Shown one piece after another: positions 25,782-35,748 of a stretch of 47,455 nt of DNA (position 1 is its first letter; each line of letters starts with the position of its first letter). This stretch comes from Candidatus Cloacimonadota bacterium. GTDB taxonomy: Bacteria; Cloacimonadota; Cloacimonadia; Cloacimonadales; Cloacimonadaceae. Below the pieces are notes generated by a model. It was not told the origin of the DNA. It saw only the letters and a list, made by a program, of their open reading frames with translations, and searched no databases. The translations under genes were made by a program, and so were the position numbers. The DNA lies in the NCBI GenBank assembly GCA_030154085.1, contig JASKKR010000014.1, forward strand, positions 1-47,455, read 5' to 3'.

Positions 25782-27008
25782 ATGAATGTAAAAGCAGGAA
25801 TCATCACAATCGGTAATGAGATTCTATTGGGAAAGACGCTCAATAGCAATCAGGCTTGGCTTGGAAATGAGCTTTCCGGGATGGGCATTGATGTTTGTGA
25901 AGCTATCACCATCAAGGATGAAACAGAAGAGATTGAATCTGCGCTAGAAAGATGCTGGACTAAGTATGACATAGTGATCTCAACCGGAGGTCTAGGCCCT
26001 ACTGAAGACGATGTTACCAAAAGTGCAATTGCTAATTTTTTCGGTAAGGAACTATATTTTGTTTCCGAAATTTGGGAAGAAATACGACAAAGATCTTCCC
26101 TCAGAGGCATGAAAATTGCCGAGATTTATCGCAACCAGGCTCTTGTACCTCATGAATTTAAGTCACTGAAGAATGAGATGGGAACAGCTCCGGGATTGTA
26201 TTATGAAGCATCTGGAAAGTTGTTTTTTGCTTTACAAGGCGTCCCAATTGAGATGAAACATGTCTTTGACCAGCAGATTCGCCCAATCTTACATAAACAG
26301 TTCCCCAGATTGAAGACTATCTATCAGCGTACTATACATATTTATGGGATCGCAGAATCAGCATTGGCTGAAATCATTCATAAGAAAGACCTGCCAAATG
26401 AGGTAGACTTAGCATGGCTTCCGCAGACGGGAAGACTAGATCTGAGATTGATAAGTTCAAATACGAAGGCACTCGCGGAAGCTGAATCAATCCTTTTAGC
26501 CAAGTCCGGAGAATATGTCTGGGGATTTGATCAAGATAGTCCTGCTTCAGTACTGCTGAACATGTTAGAATCTCAAAATATGACTTTGGCAGTAGCAGAA
26601 TCCTGCACAGCCGGACTTTTACAAGCTTATATAGCAGACATACCCGGTGCTTCTAAGAGCCTTTTAGGTGGAGTTATATCATATGCCAATAGCGTCAAAG
26701 AGGAAGTCTTGCAAGTACGTGATCTTCAAAAATATTCTGCAGTGAGTAAAGAAACCGCGATTGCTATGGCAAAAGGGGTGCAAAGTCTTTGCCATAGTGA
26801 TGTGGCAGTATCCATCACGGGAATTGCTGGTCCTGAAGGTGGGACTCCGCAAAAGCCAGTAGGCACGGTACATATGGCATTTTGCATTAAGAACATGGTG
26901 TTCCATAAAATGCTATTGTTCACCGGTGATCGCGCCAGCATTCGCCACAAGACAGCCGAAGCGGCTATGCTATTGCTCATTAAAATGTTACAAGGAAAAG
27001 AGATTTGA
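25782..27008 (+). CDS. cinA: CinA: nicotinamide-nucleotide amidase/ADP-ribose pyrophosphatase-like
   Basis: This 408-residue two-domain protein has an N-terminal MoCF/COG1058 domain (GIITIGNEILLGKTLNSNQ, STGGLGPTEDDVT, and TAPGLYYE). Its C-terminal CinA/PncC domain (about 255-405) shows AVAESCTAGLLQAYIA and GGVISYANSVKEEVL, then SITGIAGPEGG. It deamidates NMN in pyridine nucleotide salvage. The length is normal. It starts three bases after proS and overlaps purD by four bases. Confidence 0.94.
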   Translation: MNVKAGIITIGNEILLGKTLNSNQAWLGNELSGMGIDVCEAITIKDETEEIESALERCWTKYDIVISTGGLGPTEDDVTKSAIANFFGKELYFVSEIWEEIRQRSSLRGMKIAEIYRNQALVPHEFKSLKNEMGTAPGLYYEASGKLFFALQGVPIEMKHVFDQQIRPILHKQFPRLKTIYQRTIHIYGIAESALAEIIHKKDLPNEVDLAWLPQTGRLDLRLISSNTKALAEAESILLAKSGEYVWGFDQDSPASVLLNMLESQNMTLAVAESCTAGLLQAYIADIPGASKSLLGGVISYANSVKEEVLQVRDLQKYSAVSKETAIAMAKGVQSLCHSDVAVSITGIAGPEGGTPQKPVGTVHMAFCIKNMVFHKMLLFTGDRASIRHKTAEAAMLLLIKMLQGKEI

Positions 27009-28246
27009 AAGTACTCATCATAGGAAGTGGTGGTAGGGAACACGCAATAGCAGATGCATTTGCCCGCAGTTCCGAGTGTACAAAGATTTATCTAAGTCCG
27101 GGGAATGCTGGAATAGCAAAAGAATATGAATGCGTGCCTTTAGCAGACAAGATGCAGATTTTGGAATTTGTGCAAAAACATAATATTGCAATGGTTTTCA
27201 TAGGACCGGAACAACCTATTTCTGAAGGTTTATCAGATTTTCTACGAGAGCATAAAGTAAGGGTTTTAGCCCCTTCCAGGGCAGCAGCTCAATTGGAGAC
27301 ATCCAAAGCTTTTGCCAAGCGCATCATGCAAAATTATGGGGTCCCAACTGCTCGCTATCGATTTATTCAAAGTGCCGCCGAACTGGATTTTTGCATGCAA
27401 GAATTTAGTTTTCCGGTCGTTCTGAAAGCAGATGGACTTGCTGCAGGTAAAGGGGTCATCATCTGTGAAGATAGATCCAGCGCAGTTAAGGCAGCCGAGG
27501 CACTGTTATCCCAAAAAGCTGGACAGAGTGGGATATTAGTTGAAGAGTATTTGATGGGATGGGAGACTTCTCTTTTTGCTTTTTGTGATGGTAAGGATTT
27601 TGTCACATCTCTATTTTCACAGGACCACAAACAGCTATATGACAATGACCGAGGACCAAATACCGGTGGGATGGGGGCAATTTGTCCGATTTCAGAGGCG
27701 GAAACATATCGTCAGGTCATTGAGGATGAGATTCTTAGTCCTGTGCTTAAAGCTATGCAAAACGAAGGTATACCCTATGAAGGGATATTGTATCTGGGGC
27801 TCATGATTACACGTGAAGGTCCCAAGGTTATAGAATTTAACTGTCGTTTTGGTGATCCCGAGGCTCAAGTAGTTTTGCCATTATTACAGACTGATTTTGT
27901 GTTACTATGCAATGCTGTCATAGATCATAAGATCCAGGGTCTAAAATTAAGTTGGAAGAATGCACACGCTATTGCTGTGGTGGCAGCAGCTCCCGGTTAT
28001 CCAGGTCCTTACACCAAGGGGATTCCCATCAAGATACCAAGGATAAAGTCCAAAGTAATGTATGCTGGTGTTTCCGAAGATGCAAGCGGCCTTAAGAGCT
28101 CGGGTGGCAGAGTATTAGCACTAGTGAATGTTGCCGAGAGTGCTCAAGAAGCCAGAGAGGCTGTCTATCGGGATATGGATGCTATAGATTTCCAAGGCAA
28201 AGTATATCGAAAGGACATCGGTCTACGGGAAAATCAAGTATTTTAA
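27005..28246 (+). CDS. purD: phosphoribosylamine-glycine ligase
   Basis: This 413-residue ATP-grasp enzyme makes GAR, the second step of purine synthesis. It shows KVLIIGSGGREHAIADAF at the start, PSRAAAQLETSKAFAK, VLKADGLAAGKGVIICED, PNTGGMGAICP and EFNCRFGDPEAQVVLPLL. The start is TTG 27005, overlapping the cinA stop as TTGA. No other pur gene is in the window, so it is a lone pathway gene within a mixed operon. Confidence 0.96.
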   Translation: MKVLIIGSGGREHAIADAFARSSECTKIYLSPGNAGIAKEYECVPLADKMQILEFVQKHNIAMVFIGPEQPISEGLSDFLREHKVRVLAPSRAAAQLETSKAFAKRIMQNYGVPTARYRFIQSAAELDFCMQEFSFPVVLKADGLAAGKGVIICEDRSSAVKAAEALLSQKAGQSGILVEEYLMGWETSLFAFCDGKDFVTSLFSQDHKQLYDNDRGPNTGGMGAICPISEAETYRQVIEDEILSPVLKAMQNEGIPYEGILYLGLMITREGPKVIEFNCRFGDPEAQVVLPLLQTDFVLLCNAVIDHKIQGLKLSWKNAHAIAVVAAAPGYPGPYTKGIPIKIPRIKSKVMYAGVSEDASGLKSSGGRVLALVNVAESAQEAREAVYRDMDAIDFQGKVYRKDIGLRENQVF

Positions 28247-28256
28247 GGGAGCCAAG

Positions 28257-31200
28257 ATGAAAAGATATCTCGCTGCTATAATATTACTGTTGCCAATTTT
28301 GGGCTTGGCAAATCCCATTAGTCTCATCAGTGAGACAGCTGATATGCTGACCATAAGATTTGAAATGCCTGAATATCAGATAGAGAAGTATCAAATGGAG
28401 GGCAAGGAATATGATAGAATCATCATGGATGAAGGTTCTTCCAGTTCCCAAGAAGGGTATCCCCAGCTCAGAGTCTTTTCTATCCCAATAGCAATTCCCA
28501 TTGATGGCTATGCTTCTGCTCGAATCCTTAGCTCGATCGATCAAACGATTTCTGGGGTCAATATCAACCCAGTACAGACAATGGAAATTTCGGATGACGA
28601 GCAGATATACTTAAACAAAAGAGATTTTACAGCCTATAGTAGGAATGATCTATATCCCCTTTCAGTCCTGGATGTATCCGAGCCAGCTTTTGTGGGAGAC
28701 AGGAGATTTGTCACTTTGAGGATTTATCCGTTCCAGTATAATGCGCATAATCAGGAATTGGTGGTTCACGAAACTATCGAGATTGCTGTAAACCTGACTG
28801 GAACCAAACGCTCAAATCCGGATTGGATATTGAGTAATAATCCCATCGATCAAGCAGCAGATGCCTTTTTTATCAATAATTCCAGTTCCAAAGCGTGGCG
28901 CAAAGAACGGCAAAGATCAGAAAACTATCAAGCTCCCGAAAAATCATTGGATTTCATCTCTGAAATTCAAATTATAGTTGATAGTGAAGGCATATATAAG
29001 GTTGGCTATCAAGATCTGAAAGACCTAATTATTGAGATGACTGACTCTCTAGGAATAGATATGAGCTGGAATGTCGATACTGTAGACCCCAGAAACCTGG
29101 AATTGAGCGATGAATATGGACAGATTCCTATCCATTTTGTGGGGGAGAATGATGGGAGCTTTGATCGCCAAGATTACTTCGAATTCTTTGGTGATAGGCA
29201 CTACGGTGAGATGGCTTATTATGATGATATTACCGCAGAGAACGTTTATACGCTTAAAGTAGTTGATGGATATGGTGCACGTATGGTGGTAGAAAATGGC
29301 GGACTAATCAATAGCAATCCTTTGCAATATACTACCGCGGATGCTTATCAGGAAACAATACGCTTTGAAGAGCAATTGATAAGCGATAAACTCGGTCAAG
29401 GATGGTCTAATTTTAATCCCAAGTTTTATAAGGAGGATGTCTGGTTCTGGCGAAGAATCACAGCTCCCAATCTAGAGATTGTGCCTATTGAATTAGAATA
29501 CCCGATCGATAGTCGAGTCCGCACCACCAATGCAACCATATCTTTGCATGGGCTAAGCTATTCTGAGGATATCCTGCCTGGGCAATTTGATCATGAAGCT
29601 ACCATTCGACTTAATGAAGCAATGGTAAATAACCATACTTGGGTCGGGCAGACAGAAAAGATCTTCGAAAATGAAGAACCAATCATCAATACTTTTTTAA
29701 GGCATGGGACAAATAATGTCTACATCAGTCTTCCTGGCAATACTGTATCTGGAGAGAAAGAGCAAGTTTTACTAGATTATATAAGCCTTACATATTGGCG
29801 TGAATATCGGACAAATAAAGACTATATGAAGTTTAGCAAGCCATCGGATCGTCCCAATGGCTTATACCAATTCGATCTGCAAGGTTTTTCATCCCCCAAT
29901 GTCTCAGTATATAAGATAGGTTCTAGTGTTTTTAGCAATCTACAGATCGAACCATTTAGTGTGGGGGGAGGAGCTCCCTGGACAGTGAGTTTGCAAGATA
30001 GTGTGACATCTCAAGCTGTGCGATATTATGCAGTGGAAGAAAGTGCAAAGAAAAGACCCAAAGCTTTGCGACTGAATATTCCCTCCGATCTTAAAAACCC
30101 GATACATGCAGCCAATGTCATCGTGATCACACCACACGAATTTATGGAAGCTGAAGGCACAGTACAGTTGGTCGATCTATGGCAATCTGAAGGTCATATT
30201 ATCAAAATAGTGGACGTACAAGACATCTATGATGAATTTAATCATGGCATTGTATCAACGGAGTCCATTAAGGAATTCTTGCGATATGCCTATAACAATT
30301 GGAGTATGCCACGGCTTAATTATGCCATTCTTATCGGAGAAGGTATTGCAGACGCTAGAGATAACAGTCCTAGTCGAAAATACAACAAGATCCCAGTCCA
30401 TAAAACTTGGACTTCAAAACACGGTGCGACTGCCAGTGACAATTGGTATGCTTGCATTGTCGGTGAGGATACTATCCCGGATATTGTCATAGCCCGTATC
30501 AATGTCTGGCAAGAAGAGCAGATCCTTGATTATGCGACAAAAGCGCTGGAGTATCGAAGCAATCTGCTTACAAACAGACTTTGGAATAGCCATCTTACTT
30601 TTACTGCTGGTGGTAAGATTGATGATAACGATGACATATTCTCACAGCAATCAGAACGCATCAGGCGTAAAGTGGTGCCCAAATTCTATCGCGTAAGCAG
30701 GGTTTATACTTCCACGCAGACCGTAAGCAACGAATATTTTGGGGGAACATTTAATCTGAAGGACGCTATCAATAGCGGTACTCAGTTTGTGCAATTTATG
30801 GGTCATGGAGGCGGAAGAGTCTGGGCAGATTATAATCTATTTAACTTTAGCGACGTGGCTACTTTAAATAATCAGGCTTATCCTGTTTTTTTGTCGTTGG
30901 CGTGTTACGCTTCGGCATTTGACACCAACGGAGCTAATTCAATCTCAGAAGCTTTGGTACATACTCCTAATAAAGGGGCAATCGCAGCTATGGGCTTTTC
31001 TGGATTGGGTTATAAATATCAAGACGAAGATTGGGGATTGGCGTTTCATGAAGCAGCCTTAATACACGATTTTGATACGCTAGGTGAGGCTTACGTCTTT
31101 ACTTTGGCAAGGTTTTATAGTACCACAGATTCCCCGGCAGCAAGATATGCTCTTACCGATGGTGCTGTATATACCGGAGATCCTCTAATCAGCCTTAATA

Positions 31201-33275
31201 AACCGATTCCCGGGCAGCAAGTGGCAGCAGTCAATCCCAATCCCAATGAGGGAGAAGTGCTTAAAGTCCAAGCTACTTTCCCACAGGATGTTTCAGCTGC
31301 GCGTCTCTTCATCATGAATAAGAACGAAAAGATTGTAAACGTTCCTTATGACTTACCCGTGGTTGATGGAGAATTCTCCGCTGAGTACAATATCCCAGCC
31401 GATCAGAGTAATTATACGAATCAGATCTTCGTCGCGGGGTATTCCCAAGATAAGGAATATGTAGGGCGAGCGATATATGCAGTTGGGCGTCCAGCTGTCA
31501 GCCATGCCGGATTTTTACCTACTCAGCCAACGTATTTGGATACGACTGGATTTAAAGCTGAAGTATTCAGTCCAAATTCTATCGTAGATATGTATTGTAC
31601 AGTACGAATAGATAGCATGATAGTCGATGATGAGTTGATTGTAAATTGGGTTAATCTGCCTATGGCACCTTCAGAAGAAGCAAACGTTTGGATTACTACG
31701 CAACGCCTTCCTCAGCAACCCACTGCCAAAGAATTGTATTTTAAATACATCATGCTTGATAGTGAAAACAATACCTATGAATCGGCACTGGAATATTTGC
31801 AAATAGCTGGACCGGATCTGGTTCTGACCGACATTGCTTTAGATGTTGGGAATGCGATTCCCCATCTCAAGATAAAATCTACCAATGTAGGCAATACTTC
31901 ATCAATAATGACGGATTTGCGCCTCTATTACCGACCCAAGGGAGAATTGGGCTACTTGCATTACTCAACCCAGGATTTTGAACCCCTGGACGTAAATGAA
32001 GAGAGGTGGGATACAATCGATATTTCTGAGATTCCTCCTGGATATTATACTTTGCAAGCGCGGGTGAATGCGATGGCAGCTTTTGAAGAATGGGATTTCT
32101 TTATAAATATAAATAACTATATTTCTATCGATCTACCGATGAACTATCACAGCATTGATCCTAGCGGAGGTACTGTCTCAAGCATTGACGGGAATCTGGA
32201 TTGCATCTTTCCTCCAGGTTTTGTAAATAGCGGGAATCTTGGTGTGTCAGTGAACAGCTTAGCTGAGATTCTGCCAAATAATCAGCCGGATGTCTTTCCT
32301 GTGGCTTTGCAAAATCTCGATTCTGGTACTGATAATCAGCTTTCTGTGCCTTATGAAATCAAGCTTTTGGACAGCACCATGGTGGATTCATTAGGTTTCT
32401 TTGTCGGCGGTAAGCGCATCGAACTACGATTCAACTATCAACCACCTGCATTAGATGCCAAAGAACAAAAAGCTCAACCAAATTACAAGATCTATCGTTA
32501 TAATGCAGAATTTGACAAATGGGTCTTGCACGGTGGTCATATCTCTGTGGCAGATAATACTGTGAGCTTTGAGGTCAATCGTGAAGGAATCTTTACTGTC
32601 TTTAACAATGCTGATACAAGACTGCCTTCGGTGGATGTGAATGTGGAAGATCAAGAATTCACAGTCGGGGGCTATGTAGCAAGCGATGGTATTATCTCTT
32701 TACTTTTGAGTGATGCTAATGGGATTGACGTTATAGATGACTCTATAAAACTATTTCTCAATGGTGCAGAAGTTCCCGAGACGGATTATGTGATATCGAT
32801 AAATCGAGAGAATATAAACCGAGTTCCCATAAAATATCAACTGGCTCTTGGACGAGGCAATCATGAGCTCAAAGTAGATTGTAGGGATCTAAATGGGAAC
32901 TTTATGACGCGTGAGATTCAGTTTATTGTAAACGACCGCTTTGATATCGTGAATGTTGCAAACTATCCCAATCCCGTCGTAGGACGTGCCCAAGATCCCA
33001 AGAATGATGGGCGGACGCGATTCACTTACATCCTAACCGATACTGCCGATGAAGTCTACATAAAAGTTTATACTATCAGTGGGCGCTTGGTCAAAACTTT
33101 TCGCAATCTTCCTACCGGAGTAGGATATCATGAATATCCTCGCACAGTTTATGCGTGGGATTGCACTGATGATCAGGGCTATATATTAGCTAATGGTACA
33201 TATTTTTACAAGGTTGTTGCGCGAAAGGGCAGCAAGAAGATTGAAAAGACCATGAAAATGGCGATCCTGAGATAG
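28257..33275 (+). CDS. PorU-like C25 (gingipain-family) peptidase with T9SS-type C-terminus
   Basis: This 1672-residue secreted protein has a signal peptide (residues ~1-19, IILLLPILGLANP) and a long beta-rich N-terminal region. The C25 caspase-fold domain covers about 615-1010: VIVITPHEFMEAEG (~620), LNYAILIGEG, catalytic His in FMGHGGG (~849) and Cys in LSLACYASAFD (~882). Ig-like and CARDB-like repeats follow. The last ~105 residues start NYPNP and contain VYTISGRLVKTF and NGTYFYKVVARKG, as in FlgD-like/type IX sorting domains. PorU is the sortase that cuts such domains and works with PorV, whose relative is the next gene. A free protease is the alternative. An AAGGGAG site precedes ATG. 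Confidence 0.87.
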   Translation: MKRYLAAIILLLPILGLANPISLISETADMLTIRFEMPEYQIEKYQMEGKEYDRIIMDEGSSSSQEGYPQLRVFSIPIAIPIDGYASARILSSIDQTISGVNINPVQTMEISDDEQIYLNKRDFTAYSRNDLYPLSVLDVSEPAFVGDRRFVTLRIYPFQYNAHNQELVVHETIEIAVNLTGTKRSNPDWILSNNPIDQAADAFFINNSSSKAWRKERQRSENYQAPEKSLDFISEIQIIVDSEGIYKVGYQDLKDLIIEMTDSLGIDMSWNVDTVDPRNLELSDEYGQIPIHFVGENDGSFDRQDYFEFFGDRHYGEMAYYDDITAENVYTLKVVDGYGARMVVENGGLINSNPLQYTTADAYQETIRFEEQLISDKLGQGWSNFNPKFYKEDVWFWRRITAPNLEIVPIELEYPIDSRVRTTNATISLHGLSYSEDILPGQFDHEATIRLNEAMVNNHTWVGQTEKIFENEEPIINTFLRHGTNNVYISLPGNTVSGEKEQVLLDYISLTYWREYRTNKDYMKFSKPSDRPNGLYQFDLQGFSSPNVSVYKIGSSVFSNLQIEPFSVGGGAPWTVSLQDSVTSQAVRYYAVEESAKKRPKALRLNIPSDLKNPIHAANVIVITPHEFMEAEGTVQLVDLWQSEGHIIKIVDVQDIYDEFNHGIVSTESIKEFLRYAYNNWSMPRLNYAILIGEGIADARDNSPSRKYNKIPVHKTWTSKHGATASDNWYACIVGEDTIPDIVIARINVWQEEQILDYATKALEYRSNLLTNRLWNSHLTFTAGGKIDDNDDIFSQQSERIRRKVVPKFYRVSRVYTSTQTVSNEYFGGTFNLKDAINSGTQFVQFMGHGGGRVWADYNLFNFSDVATLNNQAYPVFLSLACYASAFDTNGANSISEALVHTPNKGAIAAMGFSGLGYKYQDEDWGLAFHEAALIHDFDTLGEAYVFTLARFYSTTDSPAARYALTDGAVYTGDPLISLNKPIPGQQVAAVNPNPNEGEVLKVQATFPQDVSAARLFIMNKNEKIVNVPYDLPVVDGEFSAEYNIPADQSNYTNQIFVAGYSQDKEYVGRAIYAVGRPAVSHAGFLPTQPTYLDTTGFKAEVFSPNSIVDMYCTVRIDSMIVDDELIVNWVNLPMAPSEEANVWITTQRLPQQPTAKELYFKYIMLDSENNTYESALEYLQIAGPDLVLTDIALDVGNAIPHLKIKSTNVGNTSSIMTDLRLYYRPKGELGYLHYSTQDFEPLDVNEERWDTIDISEIPPGYYTLQARVNAMAAFEEWDFFININNYISIDLPMNYHSIDPSGGTVSSIDGNLDCIFPPGFVNSGNLGVSVNSLAEILPNNQPDVFPVALQNLDSGTDNQLSVPYEIKLLDSTMVDSLGFFVGGKRIELRFNYQPPALDAKEQKAQPNYKIYRYNAEFDKWVLHGGHISVADNTVSFEVNREGIFTVFNNADTRLPSVDVNVEDQEFTVGGYVASDGIISLLLSDANGIDVIDDSIKLFLNGAEVPETDYVISINRENINRVPIKYQLALGRGNHELKVDCRDLNGNFMTREIQFIVNDRFDIVNVANYPNPVVGRAQDPKNDGRTRFTYILTDTADEVYIKVYTISGRLVKTFRNLPTGVGYHEYPRTVYAWDCTDDQGYILANGTYFYKVVARKGSKKIEKTMKMAILR

Positions 33276-33287
33276 GAGGGAGGAGAA

Positions 33288-34298
33288 TTGAAGAAGATAA
33301 TCCTCGTTTGCCTGATAATATCTGCCCTGTTTACTTATGCTCATGCTGGCAGATATGCCGGAGATTTTATGATGATCGGTGCAGGCGTTCGAGCTCTGGG
33401 CATGGGAGGAGCATTTGCTGCTCTAGCCGACGATGGCTCAGCTCTCTATTGGAATAGCGGAGGCCTCTCGCAGATCAGAGATTCAGAAGTCTCTCTAATG
33501 CACGCTTTTTTGTATAAGAATCTTGCCAGCTATGATCATCTGAGCTATGTGCAACCATTGCCAAATGACGTATCGATCGCTTTCAATTTTACCAGGCTGA
33601 CAGTGAATGACATCCCCAAATTTGATGAGCGTTATCTGCTAGGGACAAATGTGGATGAGCGTATTAACGATCTCAATTTGCACCTTCCAGGTATCCCGGA
33701 CGGGACTTTCCGCTCCACTGACGATCTATACCAGTTTGCTTTTTCTAAGAGATTGAAATTTGGAGTGAATATGGGCTGGCAATTTTTTGAAGTACCCTTC
33801 GAGCTAGGCTTGGGTGGGAACGTCAAATTCATCCAAAGGCGCATCATGGATAATCTCGGTTCTGGGACTGGGTTGGATCTGGGCATAAAACTTCGTACAG
33901 ATATGGCGGTTATTTTTGATCAGGAGAATTTAGGCGACCTTCATCTTGGATTAAACTTTCAGGATGTTGCAGGAACAACCATCACTTGGGATACACAAAG
34001 CGAGATGAGAGATGAAGTGCTCTATAATACAAAGTTGGGGATTGCCGTGGATCAACCTATTCCATCATTAAAGAGCAGCCTGATCCTAGCCTATGATTAT
34101 GATTATGTCTATAACGGAACCAGTCATTATGGAGTCGATTGGAATTATGATGATCGAGCTAATCTGCGAATGGGAATTTATGACAAAAACTTCAGCTGTG
34201 GGGCTAGCCTTAAGGTATATGGAGTCATTTTAGACTATGCTCTGATCACAAATCCTATTGGTGTCAGCAATCGGCTAGGTCTCCGAGTCAGATTTTAA
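33288..34298 (+). CDS. PorV/PorQ-family outer-membrane beta-barrel protein
   Basis: This 336-residue protein has a signal peptide (ends near THAHA-G, residue ~20) followed by the family hallmark GAGVRALGMGGAFAALADDG and ALYWNSGGLSQI. The body alternates amphipathic strands and closes with a C-terminal aromatic (RLGLRVRF), as expected for an outer-membrane barrel. PorV is the shuttle that hands T9SS cargo to PorU. The start is TTG 33288 after GGAGGGAGGAG. It lies 12 bases after the C25 gene. Confidence 0.87.
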   Translation: MKKIILVCLIISALFTYAHAGRYAGDFMMIGAGVRALGMGGAFAALADDGSALYWNSGGLSQIRDSEVSLMHAFLYKNLASYDHLSYVQPLPNDVSIAFNFTRLTVNDIPKFDERYLLGTNVDERINDLNLHLPGIPDGTFRSTDDLYQFAFSKRLKFGVNMGWQFFEVPFELGLGGNVKFIQRRIMDNLGSGTGLDLGIKLRTDMAVIFDQENLGDLHLGLNFQDVAGTTITWDTQSEMRDEVLYNTKLGIAVDQPIPSLKSSLILAYDYDYVYNGTSHYGVDWNYDDRANLRMGIYDKNFSCGASLKVYGVILDYALITNPIGVSNRLGLRVRF

Positions 34299-34307
34299 GG
34301 AGTAAGC

Positions 34308-35078
34308 ATGAAACACTTTGCACTATTCGCGCTTTTAATAATTCTGTTTGGCTGCTCTGGAGAGGATAGCCAATACGTGGACAAAACTCCACCAGTGCGT
34401 CCGAAGATGATCCCTCACCTTGGTACACCAGGGGATCCTGATATATATATTAATGACGCTTGGATGGAGATTACAGATGAAAACAACGGCATCGACACAG
34501 TCCCAGATGGGAACAAGATGCGGATTATGTGGGAACCATTTATAGATACTGATCTAAGCCATTTGAAGATATATCGTTTTTCTGATATTGATCCAGATCC
34601 TATCGAGATTGATCAGATTCCCGCAAATATGCACAACTACTTGGATCAAGGACCCCTTGTGGAAAGAGTCTGGTATTCATACTTTATTGAGCTCTTTGAT
34701 GTAGCTGGGAATAGTGCTGTGTCGGATACAGTATCATATGCATTATTGGCAAAACCTTTTTTAGTTGGACCTGAGGATGGAGCTACGGTCGACATCGAGA
34801 ATCTCGAGTTTCTATGGAATCGAGCTGATGACAGAACTGGTTTTTACCGGGTATTAGTTTGGAATCACCATAGACAATTGCTCTGGCATGGGGATCTATA
34901 TCTGGCTTTAGAGGACGATCCTCTGAGTATGACCTTTCCGATCTTAGGGGATCTCGATACTCCCATCAATCCTGGTGATGTTTTACGATGGCGAGTTGAT
35001 TACTTTGATTATGATGACCTAAACCAAATGAATATGGGATCCAAATCTGAAGAACGGATATTCATCGTTTCACCATAA
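34308..35078 (+). CDS. lipoprotein with FN3-like domains
   Basis: This 256-residue lipoprotein has lipobox FGCS (Cys ~16). Residues ~55-145 resemble a fibronectin III module (MRIMWEPFIDTDLSHLKIYR and VERVWYSYFIELFDVAGNSA). The second half repeats the theme (FLVGPEDGATVDIENLEFLW). It comes nine bases after the PorV-like gene and may belong to the same secretion or surface module. No catalytic residues are evident. Confidence 0.78.
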   Translation: MKHFALFALLIILFGCSGEDSQYVDKTPPVRPKMIPHLGTPGDPDIYINDAWMEITDENNGIDTVPDGNKMRIMWEPFIDTDLSHLKIYRFSDIDPDPIEIDQIPANMHNYLDQGPLVERVWYSYFIELFDVAGNSAVSDTVSYALLAKPFLVGPEDGATVDIENLEFLWNRADDRTGFYRVLVWNHHRQLLWHGDLYLALEDDPLSMTFPILGDLDTPINPGDVLRWRVDYFDYDDLNQMNMGSKSEERIFIVSP

Positions 35079-35247
35079 CTTTTTACCGAGAATAGATGTG
35101 CTATTATTGTGCAACGGACAATGTAATGGCTATAGTATATGAATCATTGAATGGATTTACCCGGCTGAATGCTTGGATAAACTCAGAGAAAAAGCTTGAC
35201 TGTATAGCCAAGCTAAGGATTTTTACTAAAATATATAAGAGGAAATT

Positions 35248-35730
35248 GTGAAGAAGATTCTGCTTGCGATCTTATTGATCAGTATTAGTTTAGCAATATT
35301 TGCTCAAACATCTGTTAGCTTCACACCCACAAATAACATCTCGGCTTACACTTTTGATGGGGCTCGGAGTGGGGTGGAAAAGCTAAAGATGAATACCTTT
35401 ATATTGGGGCAAGTGACAAAACCGGGTTTGTATGTAGTACCGGATGATACGGATTTTCTTACTTTGCTGGCCTTGGCGGGTGGACCCCGCGAAGATGCCA
35501 AGCTTACTAAAATTCGCATCGTTCGTCCGATAGCCGAAGGCGAGAAGGTCCTTTGGGTGAATTTTAAAGAATATTTGGAGACAGGGGATGCGGAGCTGAT
35601 TCCAGCCCTTCAGCCTGGAGATACGATCATAGTGTCAGGTACGATATTCTATGCTTTCTCGCGGGTGGCAGATTTCCTCTCAAAAGCGGCTGTTGCACTT
35701 AGTGTGTATAATTTGGTTGCTGATTTATAA
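35248..35730 (+). CDS. secreted SLBB-domain protein
   Basis: This 160-residue protein has a signal peptide (ILLAILLISISLAIFAQ) and one SLBB beta-grasp domain: FILGQVTKPGLYVVPDDTDF, LLALAGGPREDAKLTKIRIV, ALQPGDTIIVSG. It ends in a hydrophobic stretch. SLBB modules occur in Wza-type polysaccharide export proteins, but the preceding PES domain is absent. It may be a minimal partner of the kinase that starts 18 bases later. Confidence 0.83.
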   Translation: MKKILLAILLISISLAIFAQTSVSFTPTNNISAYTFDGARSGVEKLKMNTFILGQVTKPGLYVVPDDTDFLTLLALAGGPREDAKLTKIRIVRPIAEGEKVLWVNFKEYLETGDAELIPALQPGDTIIVSGTIFYAFSRVADFLSKAAVALSVYNLVADL

Positions 35731-35748
35731 TCTCTAAGGAAGGCAAAA

